In this document: positions 50,071-57,527 of the stretch, one piece after another
Layout: each line of letters starts with the position of its first letter
Numbering within the stretch: the first letter of the stretch is position 1
Source of the DNA: Arthrobacter sp042667405
GTDB taxonomy: Bacteria > Actinomycetota > Actinomycetes > Actinomycetales > Micrococcaceae
Assembly: GCF_042667405.1 (NCBI RefSeq)
Contig: NZ_JBHVAL010000007.1
Span: 1-64,000 of the forward strand
Length of the DNA: 64,000 bases
Direction: 5' to 3'
The notes under the pieces: generated by a model
Databases searched by the model: none
Seen by the model: only the letters and a program-made list of their open reading frames with translations
What the model was told of the DNA's origin: nothing
Position numbers and translations under genes: made by a program

Positions 50071-50972
50071 GCGTCGCCATGGACACCTCTTTCAGCCATT
50101 TCACCCGGACTGCCGAGCGGGCCGCCAACCAAGTCATTGCGGCCTACTCCACCTCTTTCGGCCTGGCATGCAAACTGCTGGGCCCGCGGCACCGCCAGCA
50201 TGTGCGCAACATCTACGCCCTGGTGCGGGTCGCGGACGAACTCGTGGACGGTGTCACCGCCGAGGCCGGCCTCAGCTACCAGGAGCAGTGCGATGCCCTT
50301 TCGCACTTCATTGATGAAACCCACCGCGCCGTGAAACTTGGCTACAGCAGCGACCTCATCATCCACGCGTTCGCACAGACCGCCCGGGCAGCCCGCATAG
50401 ACGATTCCCTGATCGATCCGTTCTTCGAATCGATGCGCACCGACCTCGGCGAGCGCACTTCGGCCCCTGCCGGTCCCCTGCGCTTCGACGCCGACGCCCA
50501 CCAGGGTTACGTCCACGGTTCCGCCGAGGTGGTGGGCCTGATGTGCCTACGCGTCTTCATGCGGGATGAAAACATCGACGACGGCGATGCCGCGGCCCTG
50601 GAGCACGGCGCCAGCCGCCTGGGAGCCGCTTTCCAGAACATCAACTTCCTCCGCGACCTCGCCGATGACACCACACGCCTGGGCCGCAGCTACCTGGGCA
50701 CCTCGGAGCACCTGGTGGACCGGGACCGCATGGAATGGGTACGCACCATCCGGGCCCAACTGGCCGACGCCAACGCCGTCATCCCGCTCCTCCCGCGTGA
50801 CGCCCGGGCAGCTGTCCGCAGCGCACTTTCGCTCTTCACAGCCCTGACAGACAAGATCGAGCAGACCACCGTGGACGAGCTCTACCGCTCACGGGTCCGT
50901 GTTCCGGATGCCGTGAAAGCCGGCCTCGCGGCCAGGGCAGTGGCCTCAACCTGGATGGAGTTGCACCGATGA
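50067..50972 (+). CDS. crtB: 15-cis-phytoene synthase
   Basis: A 301-residue squalene/phytoene synthase joining two GGPP to phytoene. SFGLACKLLGPRHRQHVRNI, the Asp-rich VRVADELVD, and the second motif FQNINFLRDLADDTTRLGRS are present. The ATG at 50067 overlaps the crtE stop; a longer frame to 49899 is inside crtE. Membrane-associated enzyme, second committed step to C40 carotenoid. Confidence 0.95.
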   Translation: MSVAMDTSFSHFTRTAERAANQVIAAYSTSFGLACKLLGPRHRQHVRNIYALVRVADELVDGVTAEAGLSYQEQCDALSHFIDETHRAVKLGYSSDLIIHAFAQTARAARIDDSLIDPFFESMRTDLGERTSAPAGPLRFDADAHQGYVHGSAEVVGLMCLRVFMRDENIDDGDAAALEHGASRLGAAFQNINFLRDLADDTTRLGRSYLGTSEHLVDRDRMEWVRTIRAQLADANAVIPLLPRDARAAVRSALSLFTALTDKIEQTTVDELYRSRVRVPDAVKAGLAARAVASTWMELHR

Positions 50973-52618
50973 AACGGACAGTCGTAATCGGCGGTGGCAT
51001 CGCTGGGCTTGCCACCGCCGCACTGCTCGCCCACGAAGGACACGAGGTCCAACTCCTGGAGCAGCGGAGCGAAGTAGGCGGCCGGGCCGGCAGCCTCGAG
51101 CGCGTTGGCTTCCGCTTTGATACGGGCCCCTCCTGGTACCTCATGCCCGGCATTTTCGACCATTTCTTCGAGCTTTTGGGCACCAGCACCGCCGAACAGC
51201 TGGACCTGCGCACCCTGAGTCCCGCGTACCGGGTCTTCAGCGAACCGGACGACGACGGCCGGCCGGAGCCATTGACCGTCCCCTTGGGCAGCGAGCAGGT
51301 TTTGGAGACGTTCGAAAAATTGGAGCCCGGAAGCGCCAAGGAGCTGGCCACGTACCTGGCATCGGCAAGGCACACCACAGAGATGGCCGAGCGCTATTTC
51401 CTCTACAACCCCTTCACCAAGCTCCAGGCCCTGCTCCAGCCCGAGGTGCTCCGGAGCTTGCCCAAGCTGGCGCAGCTACTCCTGACTCCCCTGGACAAGT
51501 ACGTGGCCCGGCGCTTCCAACATCCGGTCCTCCGGCAGGTCCTGGGCTACCCGGCGGTGTTCCTTGGTACCAGCCCCTCCGACGCTCCCGCGATGTACCA
51601 CCTTATGAGCGCACTGGACCTTGGGGACGGTGTGCAATACCCCATGGGCGGATTCCGGGAGCTGGTGACCCGGCTTGAAGCCCTAGCCGTGGACGCCGGG
51701 GTCCGCATCCACACCGGAGCCGAAGCCCTCAAGATCACCACGCGCGAAACCACAAGGACCAAAAAGGTAGGTCGCTTTGACGGCGTAAAACTTCCAGCCG
51801 CCTTGACCGGCAAAGACAGCCGCGAGGTGACGGGCGTGACGTGGCGCGACGCCTCGGGCAACGAGCACTACATTGTGGCGGATCTGGTGGTCTCAGGTGC
51901 TGACCTGCATCACACCGAAACCAAGCTGCTGGGTGTACGGGACCGCAGCTACCCGGCCTCGTGGTGGCAGCGGCGTACCAGCGGGCCCGGCGCCGTCCTG
52001 GTGATGCTGGGAGTCAAAGGCAAACTCCCGGAGCTGCCCCACCATTCGTTGTTCTTCACCCGGGACTGGGAAGCGAACTTCGCTTCCATCTTCGGAGCAG
52101 AAACCAGCATCCCTGATCCTGCTTCCCTTTACGTCTGCAAACCCAGCGCCACGGATTCTGCCGTGGCTCCCGCGGACCATGAGAATCTCTTTGTCCTGGT
52201 CCCCGTCCCGGCTGATCCGTCACTGGGAGCCGGTGGCCCGGACGGAACCGGCGATGTCCTCATAGAGCGTGCCGCCGACGCCGCCATCGACCAGATCGCC
52301 GAGTGGGCCAACATTCCCGACCTTCGCGAGCGGATCGTGGTCCGACACACGACAGGACCGGCGGACTTCGCCCGCGATTACAACTCCTGGCGCGGCGGAA
52401 TGCTCGGCCCAGCCCATACCCTGGGGCAGAGCGCCATGTTCCGGGCCCAGAACGCCTCCAAGCGGGTTCAGGGCCTCTACTATGCGGGAGCCACTACTGC
52501 CCCGGGCGTGGGCGTACCCATGTGCCTGATCAGTGCCGAGTTGGTGCTGAAAAGGATCCGCGGCGACCACAGCACCGGCCCAGTCACCGTGAGGCCCGTA
52601 GCCAGCAGGATTGGCTGA
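50969..52618 (+). CDS. crtI: Phytoene desaturase (CrtI type)
   Basis: A 549-residue FAD-dependent desaturase converting phytoene to lycopene. The N-terminal dinucleotide site VVIGGGIAGLATAALLAHEG, GGRAGSLERVGFRFDTGPSW, YPMGGFRELVTRLEALA and C-terminal GLYYAGATTAPGVGVPMCLI are conserved CrtI blocks. It overlaps crtB by 4 bases. Confidence 0.95.
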   Translation: MKRTVVIGGGIAGLATAALLAHEGHEVQLLEQRSEVGGRAGSLERVGFRFDTGPSWYLMPGIFDHFFELLGTSTAEQLDLRTLSPAYRVFSEPDDDGRPEPLTVPLGSEQVLETFEKLEPGSAKELATYLASARHTTEMAERYFLYNPFTKLQALLQPEVLRSLPKLAQLLLTPLDKYVARRFQHPVLRQVLGYPAVFLGTSPSDAPAMYHLMSALDLGDGVQYPMGGFRELVTRLEALAVDAGVRIHTGAEALKITTRETTRTKKVGRFDGVKLPAALTGKDSREVTGVTWRDASGNEHYIVADLVVSGADLHHTETKLLGVRDRSYPASWWQRRTSGPGAVLVMLGVKGKLPELPHHSLFFTRDWEANFASIFGAETSIPDPASLYVCKPSATDSAVAPADHENLFVLVPVPADPSLGAGGPDGTGDVLIERAADAAIDQIAEWANIPDLRERIVVRHTTGPADFARDYNSWRGGMLGPAHTLGQSAMFRAQNASKRVQGLYYAGATTAPGVGVPMCLISAELVLKRIRGDHSTGPVTVRPVASRIG

Positions 52619-52968
52619 TGGGTGTCCTTTACCTGGTCTCGTTGTTGCTTGGCATCACGTGCATGCTGCTGCTTGACCACAGATTCCGCCTGTTTTTCTG
52701 GCAGGACGCAAAAGCAGCGGCGATCGTGACCGCCGTCGGGCTGTTGTTTTTCCTTTGCTGGGACGCGGCCGGCATCGGGCTGGGGATCTTCCTCCGTGGG
52801 GAAGGGAACATCGCCACGGGCATCCTGCTCGCGCCGGAGCTGCCCATCGAGGAACCAGTGTTCCTGCTGTTCCTGACCCTGTGCACCATGGTCCTCTACA
52901 CCGGCGCCCGGCGGTTCTTGTCCCGGGTGCCCGGGAAGCGTCGCGAGAGGGAGCGTGAGAACGCATGA
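52618..52968 (+). CDS. crtYe: Lycopene cyclase domain subunit (CrtYe type)
   Basis: A 116-residue membrane protein with three helices, LYLVSLLLGITCMLLLDHRF, IVTAVGLLFFLCWDAAGIGL and PEEPVFLLFLTLCTMVLY-like PIEEPVFL. The PIEEP motif is the conserved acidic site of heterodimeric C50 lycopene cyclases. Its ATG shares a base with the crtI stop (TGATG). It works with the cyclase half at the start of the next gene. Confidence 0.88.
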   Translation: MGVLYLVSLLLGITCMLLLDHRFRLFFWQDAKAAAIVTAVGLLFFLCWDAAGIGLGIFLRGEGNIATGILLAPELPIEEPVFLLFLTLCTMVLYTGARRFLSRVPGKRRERERENA

Positions 52969-54182
52969 CCTATCTTTGGCTCGCACTCATCTTCGTGGCC
53001 ATGGCAGCGGTAGCCGGGGTGGCTTTTGCCCGGCAGGGGTCCCGCACCCGTGAGTCCCGGCGGCATTGGCAAGCCGTCGGGGTTGCCTTCGCTGCCCTCG
53101 CTGTCCTGACCGCAGTGTTCGACTCAGTCATGATCGGCATGGAGCTCTTCCACTACGACACCTCCCACCTCCTGGGCCTCACCGTTGGCCTGGCACCCAT
53201 CGAGGACTTCGCCTATCCGTTGGCCGGCGCAGTGGCGCTCCCCGGCCTGTGGATGTGGCTGACACGACGACACGAGCGCAACGGCGACGCGACGCTGGGA
53301 AAGTCGTCCCGGCTCAAGGGCCTCATCCCCCAGGCGCTGTTGGCCTCCCGTCCCGTCAGCTGGATCAACACCGCCTACCCGTTCGCTGCGGCCATGCTGC
53401 TGACCACCCGCGGGATCGACTGGGTCCTGGTGGTGGGAACGATCTACTTCCTGATCCCGTACAACCTGGCCATGTACGGGATCAACGACGTCTTCGACTA
53501 CGAATCGGACCTGAAAAACCCACGCAAAGGCGGCATCGAAGGCGCCCTCCTCCAGCCAAGGCTCCACCGGCCCATGCTGTGGCTCGCCGCGATCACCAAC
53601 ATTCCGTTCCTGGTGGTACTGGCGCTCGCAGGAGGTCCGGCGTCGTGGCTGCCCTTGCTGGTGAGCGCGTTCGCGGTGGTGGCCTACTCCGCCGCAGGAC
53701 TCCGCTTCAAGGAACGCCCGGTCTTGGACTCGATAACGTCCAGTACGCACTTCGTGAGTCCCGCCGTCGTCGGCCTTGCAATCGCCGGCGCCGACGTGAC
53801 GCCCGGACTCGTCATCCTGCTGGCCGCATTCTTCCTCTGGGGAATGGCCGCCCATGCCTTCGGCGCCGTCCAGGACATCGAACCGGACCGGCAGGCCGGC
53901 ATCGGCTCCATAGCGACAGTCATCGGTGCCCGCCGGACGGTGCGCCTCGCCGTCGTGCTGTGGCTGGTAGCCGGCCTGGCCATGCTGGCGACGCCGTGGC
54001 CCGGGCCGCTCGCGGCGATCATCGCCGTCCCGTACATCGTCAACTGCGCGCCGTACTGGAACGTGACGGACACGACGGCGGCACGCACCAACACGGCATG
54101 GCGGCGGTTCATCTGGCTCAACTACGGCTCAGGATTCCTCGTGACGCTCATCTTCATCCTGCACTGGAGCCTCACGTCATGA
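52965..54182 (+). CDS. Fused lycopene cyclase subunit (CrtYf) and lycopene elongase (CrtEb)
   Basis: A 405-residue membrane protein. Residues 1 to about 105 are a second lycopene-cyclase domain (LHYDTSHLLG-like FHYDTSHLLGLTVGLAPIED), partner of CrtYe. From about residue 118 onward it is a UbiA prenyltransferase: SRPVSWINTAYPFAAAMLL, the Asp-rich YGINDVFDYESDLKNPRKGG, and QDIEPDRQAGIGSIATVIGA. In Corynebacterium glutamicum these are two genes, crtYf and crtEb. Products expected are flavuxanthin, then decaprenoxanthin (C50). The frame is continuous over the join. Confidence 0.87.
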   Translation: MTYLWLALIFVAMAAVAGVAFARQGSRTRESRRHWQAVGVAFAALAVLTAVFDSVMIGMELFHYDTSHLLGLTVGLAPIEDFAYPLAGAVALPGLWMWLTRRHERNGDATLGKSSRLKGLIPQALLASRPVSWINTAYPFAAAMLLTTRGIDWVLVVGTIYFLIPYNLAMYGINDVFDYESDLKNPRKGGIEGALLQPRLHRPMLWLAAITNIPFLVVLALAGGPASWLPLLVSAFAVVAYSAAGLRFKERPVLDSITSSTHFVSPAVVGLAIAGADVTPGLVILLAAFFLWGMAAHAFGAVQDIEPDRQAGIGSIATVIGARRTVRLAVVLWLVAGLAMLATPWPGPLAAIIAVPYIVNCAPYWNVTDTTAARTNTAWRRFIWLNYGSGFLVTLIFILHWSLTS

Positions 54183-54698
54183 GCCGGCCGGCTCCTCGGG
54201 GTCCTCGTCGATGGTGTCCATCGCCTCGCGCATGTGCAATAGGAAGTCCACTACTACGCGGGACTCGTCGGGGCTCAGCGCAGATGCTGCGTCCAGCATC
54301 CTGCGGTGCATCCCGCCCAAGGTGTGGCGCACTTCCTGGTCCGACCCGGGCGTTGCCTTCAGGATCAGCGCGCGGCGATCCGTGGGGTGCGGCTCCCGCA
54401 GGATATGGCCCGACTCCACCAAACGGTCGATCAATGTGGTCATGGATGCCGACGTTATCCCGAGCTTGTCCCCAAGGTCCTTCGGCTTCATTACCTTGCC
54501 CGCAGCTTCAGCCTCAAACAGGTATCGCAGTGCCAGCAAGTCTTTCTCGCCCATCCCCATAGAGGAACGAGTCCGCCGGCGCATCGCTTGTTCGGAGGCC
54601 CGATAGTCCCTCAATGCGTTCAGGACATCGATGGCGATGGCCTTCTGACCAGGGTCTTTTCCGTACCAATAGCCCCTTGCGTGGCCTTCCGTGTCCAT
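54177..54698 (-). CDS. Second MarR-family regulator at the end of the carotenoid operon
   Basis: A 173-residue MarR protein related in layout to the one at 47746. MGMGEKDLLALRYLFEAEAA, KPKDLGDKLGITSASMTTLI and REPHPTDRRALILKATP form the winged helix. ATG 54698 has AAGGA upstream. Its stop and that of the crtYf/Eb gene share the six bases TCATGA (54177-54182). Control of the crt operon is plausible but unproven. Confidence 0.85.
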   Translation of the reverse strand: MDTEGHARGYWYGKDPGQKAIAIDVLNALRDYRASEQAMRRRTRSSMGMGEKDLLALRYLFEAEAAGKVMKPKDLGDKLGITSASMTTLIDRLVESGHILREPHPTDRRALILKATPGSDQEVRHTLGGMHRRMLDAASALSPDESRVVVDFLLHMREAMDTIDEDPEEPAGS

Positions 54699-54767
54699 CC
54701 GATGTTCCTTCGATAAGCGTAAAGCTCGCTTCACTAGCAATCTGATACTAAGTCACGGACCCCGTGA

Positions 54768-55014
54768 ATGCATGAAACCGCACATCCCGTACGGAAAGAG
54801 GCTCAGCACATAGCAACCGGAAGACCCGATTTCAGGCGGCAAATCACTGTGACGGCCAGCCTGGTTGTCTGCATCGTTGGTTCGATGATCGGCGTCGGCG
54901 TCTTTGGCGGGACGCCTATTGCGGAGGCATCCGGCGCCGCTGAAGGCCTTCGGTTTCTCCGGCTTCGGTCTGCGGCCCGAGGTGTGGTTGGTTGCCGTGC
55001 TGGCCGGGCGGTAG
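54768..55014 (+). pseudogene. Remnant of a TspO-like (tryptophan-rich sensory protein) gene
   Basis: MHETAHPVRK leads to RRQITVTASLVVCIVGSMIG and VGVFGGTPIAEASG, which resembles the N-terminus of actinobacterial TspO/MBR proteins. After about 54935 the frame loses similarity; a second frame (54937-55014) gives FGFSGFGLRPEVWLVAVLAG and then a stop. This looks like two ends left after an internal deletion. TspO-like genes often adjoin carotenoid clusters. A DUF222-HNH gene begins about 65 bases later, possibly linked to the disruption. Confidence 0.5.
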
Positions 55015-55079
55015 CGGGGTTTTCCACATAGGGCCGGTTGGGCCTTATGGCGCCTGTTGCCGGCTGGAAGAGTCGGGGC

Positions 55080-56471
55080 ATGGAGCAGATGGTCATGAAG
55101 CAGATACACGTCGGGGAGGCGAAAGGAACTGCCGCGCCCTTGTCTGGCATAGCTGATTGCATCGTTGCCATCGGCTCGTTTCCCTTGAGCGCCGATACCG
55201 GGGAGCTGATAGCTCAACTTCGAGAGTTGGAGGCTTTAAAGTCTGCTATCTGTGGGTTGCAGGCCAGGGTTGCTGTTGCTTTTGATACGGCCCAGCGCGC
55301 CTGTGAGGCCGCGCTGGGTGTTCCCGTGGCGGAGCAGGGCCGGGGCGTTGGGGCTGAGGTGGCGTTGGCGCGGCGGGAGTCCCCGAACCGCGGAGCCCGG
55401 CTGTTCGGATTGGCCAAGGCGTTGGTGGCGGAGATGCCGCACACCATGGCTGCCCTGGAGTCGGGTCAGTTGAGTGAGTGGCGGGCCACGTTGCTGGCGC
55501 GCGAGACAGCGTGCCTTTCGGTGGAGGACCGTGCCGGCGTAGATGCCGAACTGGCAGCTGACACCGGGACGTTTGAGGGAGCCGGGGATAAGGTCATTGT
55601 CGCCGCCGCGAGGGCTGCCGCGTACCGTAGGGATCCGCGGACAGTCGCCCAACGCGCGGGCCGGGCCGTTGCCGACCGGACGGTGAGCCTGCGGCCTGCC
55701 CCCGACACCATGACCGTCCTGACCGCGCTGCTTCCGGTGGCCCAAGGCGTGGCGGTTTTTGCGGCCTTGTCCAAGGCTGCGGACACGGCCCGGGCGCGGC
55801 CCGGTGCCGTGGAACGTTCCCGTGGCCAGGTCATGGCCGACACCCTGGTTGAACGCCTCACGGGCAAGCCCGGCGGGATCAACGGGGTTGAGATTCAGCT
55901 CGTCATGACCGACCGTACGCTGTTCCAGGGCGACAGTGAACCGGCCCGGCTCCAGGGCTATGGCATCGTCCCGGCCCAGTGGGCAAGGGAACTGACGAAC
56001 CCCGTCCAGGCCACCTCAGGAGGAGAAAAGCCCGCCGTGGACTCTGAGTACAGTCTGTGGCTGCGCCGGCTCTACACCGCCCCGGCCACGGGGGACCTGA
56101 TCAGCACCGACTCCAAAGCCAGACTCTTCCCACCGAGGCTCAGACGCTTCATCGAAACCCGCGACCACACCTGCCGGACCCCTTACTGCGACGCGCCCAT
56201 CCGCCACACCGATCACATCATCCCTTGGCACCAGGGCGGGCCCACCACCCTGGAAAACGGCGCCGGGCTTTGCGAAGCCTGCAACCACAGCAAAGAAAAC
56301 CCCGGCTGGACCACCACTCCCGGCCAACCCACCACCGGAACCCGCCACACCCTCACACTCCAAACCCCCACCGGGCACGACTACCAATCCACAGCCCCAC
56401 CCCTACCGGGATATGCACGAACTCCGGGTTTCGACGGCGAAGGGCTTCCATTTCCGGCTGCGGCGATCTAG
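55080..56471 (+). CDS. DUF222 and HNH endonuclease-domain protein (13E12-repeat family)
   Basis: A 463-residue protein: DUF222 in the N-terminal two thirds and a C-terminal HNH domain with RRFIETRDHTCRTPYCDAPI, RHTDHIIPWHQGGPTTLENG and LCEACNHSKEN, so the metal and catalytic His/Asn/His and Cys pairs are present. The family is multicopy in actinobacteria and thought to be mobile. Start taken at MEQMVMK (55080); ATG 55047 is possible. It lies next to a broken TspO-like gene. The biological role is unknown. Confidence 0.85.
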   Translation: MEQMVMKQIHVGEAKGTAAPLSGIADCIVAIGSFPLSADTGELIAQLRELEALKSAICGLQARVAVAFDTAQRACEAALGVPVAEQGRGVGAEVALARRESPNRGARLFGLAKALVAEMPHTMAALESGQLSEWRATLLARETACLSVEDRAGVDAELAADTGTFEGAGDKVIVAAARAAAYRRDPRTVAQRAGRAVADRTVSLRPAPDTMTVLTALLPVAQGVAVFAALSKAADTARARPGAVERSRGQVMADTLVERLTGKPGGINGVEIQLVMTDRTLFQGDSEPARLQGYGIVPAQWARELTNPVQATSGGEKPAVDSEYSLWLRRLYTAPATGDLISTDSKARLFPPRLRRFIETRDHTCRTPYCDAPIRHTDHIIPWHQGGPTTLENGAGLCEACNHSKENPGWTTTPGQPTTGTRHTLTLQTPTGHDYQSTAPPLPGYARTPGFDGEGLPFPAAAI

Positions 56472-56590
56472 ACACGCCCAGTCTCCGCCACAGCTCCAAG
56501 GCAGGGACGGCTCAAACCGAACGCCGCCGTCTCGCGCGCGCCAAAGTATCTCCTGTAGACGATTCGGCGCCTGACAGGTAGGACCGACCG

Positions 56591-56926
56591 CTACGGCGCG
56601 CAGGCGTCCTTGAGTGCCTTAACGGATTCGGCCGGCACGTCGTCTCCTGCCTCCGCGATCTGGTTCAACGGCGTCGTAATCTCCGCAGGGACACCGGCAG
56701 AACTGGCGGCCGAGACCAGTCCGGCGAGCAGTTGCTTGTCTTGAACGCTGACCACGCCGTCCTGGACCGCAGCGCAAACCTGCTTGGTTACTTCGTCGGC
56801 GGCGGCAGTGGCCACCTTTGAGGCGGCATCACTGGCTGCGTTCGTAGCCGCTTCCTCCACCGCTCCACATCCAACGAGCAGCAGCAGCAGAGGAACGGCA
56901 GTAAGGGCAGCGAGGCGACGGGTCAT
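56591..56926 (-). CDS. Small predicted lipoprotein
   Basis: A 111-residue protein with a signal peptide (MTRRLAALTAVPLLLLLVGC) ending in a lipobox, Cys at residue 20. The rest is Ala/Val-rich helix (NAASDAASKVATAAADEVTK) with a second Cys pair. It is expected to sit outside the membrane. No function is recognised. Confidence 0.75.
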   Translation of the reverse strand: MTRRLAALTAVPLLLLLVGCGAVEEAATNAASDAASKVATAAADEVTKQVCAAVQDGVVSVQDKQLLAGLVSAASSAGVPAEITTPLNQIAEAGDDVPAESVKALKDACAP

Positions 56927-57043
56927 GAGTCAAGACTAGCAATCCGGCAGTGAGCAGCCGTTGCCCACAACGGGCTGCTTGCCTCCAATTAGCTCATTTA
57001 CCGGACCTTCGGTCATCCGGGAGTCAGCTGCCCGCCGTAATGA

Positions 57044-57074
57044 TTGACATGACATAACTCACATTCAGTAAGCT
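57044..57074 (+). promoter_or_regulatory. Possible sigma-70-type promoter for the gene at 57125
   Basis: TTGACA at 57044-57049 and TAAGCT at 57069-57074 have a 19-base spacer. The -35 is perfect and the -10 weak. It lies in the divergent spacer between the lipoprotein gene and the hypothetical gene. Confidence 0.4.
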
Positions 57075-57124
57075 ACATTTAAGTCAGGCAGCCGGCTACC
57101 TTCGCTTCGAACAGGGAGGTCCTG

Positions 57125-57517
57125 ATGGCCCCCAATCCCCTCAAAGCCAACATTCTGCAAACCCACGGTGCAGCGGCTTCCGCGGCTTCTATGGCTCGAC
57201 GAAGAGCAGCAGCAACCCCGCACGGAACCCACAGCGCAGCCAACAAACCCGACGCCCTGCTGGGGGCGATAGCGGTCAGGCAACTGTTTCACCGCTGGCC
57301 TTTGGTGCCTTCCCGCGAACTCGAGCGGATCCGTCACGTGCTCCTCCATTGCGACCAGCTGGGCTCCCCTGACACCCACCACCTGTCCGAGCCGGCCCAA
57401 GCGCTCCTGGAACTGATCAACAGCGAATTGGACCGGCGTCGAACCAAGGAAGACCGCATGCCTACGCCGGGCAAGGATGCGCCGGCGACGGACGCCTCCC
57501 GCCAGGGGGCCGCGTAG
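57125..57517 (+). CDS. Hypothetical protein
   Basis: A 130-residue frame, MAPNPLKANILQTHGAAASA, basic and Ala-rich at the start, then a more ordered helical part (ELERIRHVLLHCDQLGSPDT; PAQALLELINSELDRRRTKE) and a charged tail. GGGAGG lies 6 bases before the ATG, which is strong support for translation. No family is recognised. Confidence 0.6.
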   Translation: MAPNPLKANILQTHGAAASAASMARRRAAATPHGTHSAANKPDALLGAIAVRQLFHRWPLVPSRELERIRHVLLHCDQLGSPDTHHLSEPAQALLELINSELDRRRTKEDRMPTPGKDAPATDASRQGAA

Positions 57518-57526
57518 CCCCTGGCG
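57498..57526. terminator. Hairpin spanning the stop codon of the hypothetical gene
   Basis: Arms 57498-57507 (CCGCCAGGGG) and 57517-57526 pair perfectly over 10 bases with a 9-base loop containing the TAG stop. It is at the convergent junction with the GH65 gene, so a bidirectional terminator is likely. Confidence 0.55.
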
Positions 57527-57527
57527 G

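Noticed and set aside
2793..54000. CRISPR arrays, tRNA or rRNA genes
   Set aside because: No regularly spaced repeats of 20-40 bases and no cloverleaf or rRNA-like sequence was seen anywhere in the window.
20291..55050. Similar 19-base stretches at 20291 and 55032 (gggccggttg...tatg)
   Set aside because: 17 of 19 bases match, but the word is GC-rich and lies in unrelated contexts, so chance cannot be excluded.
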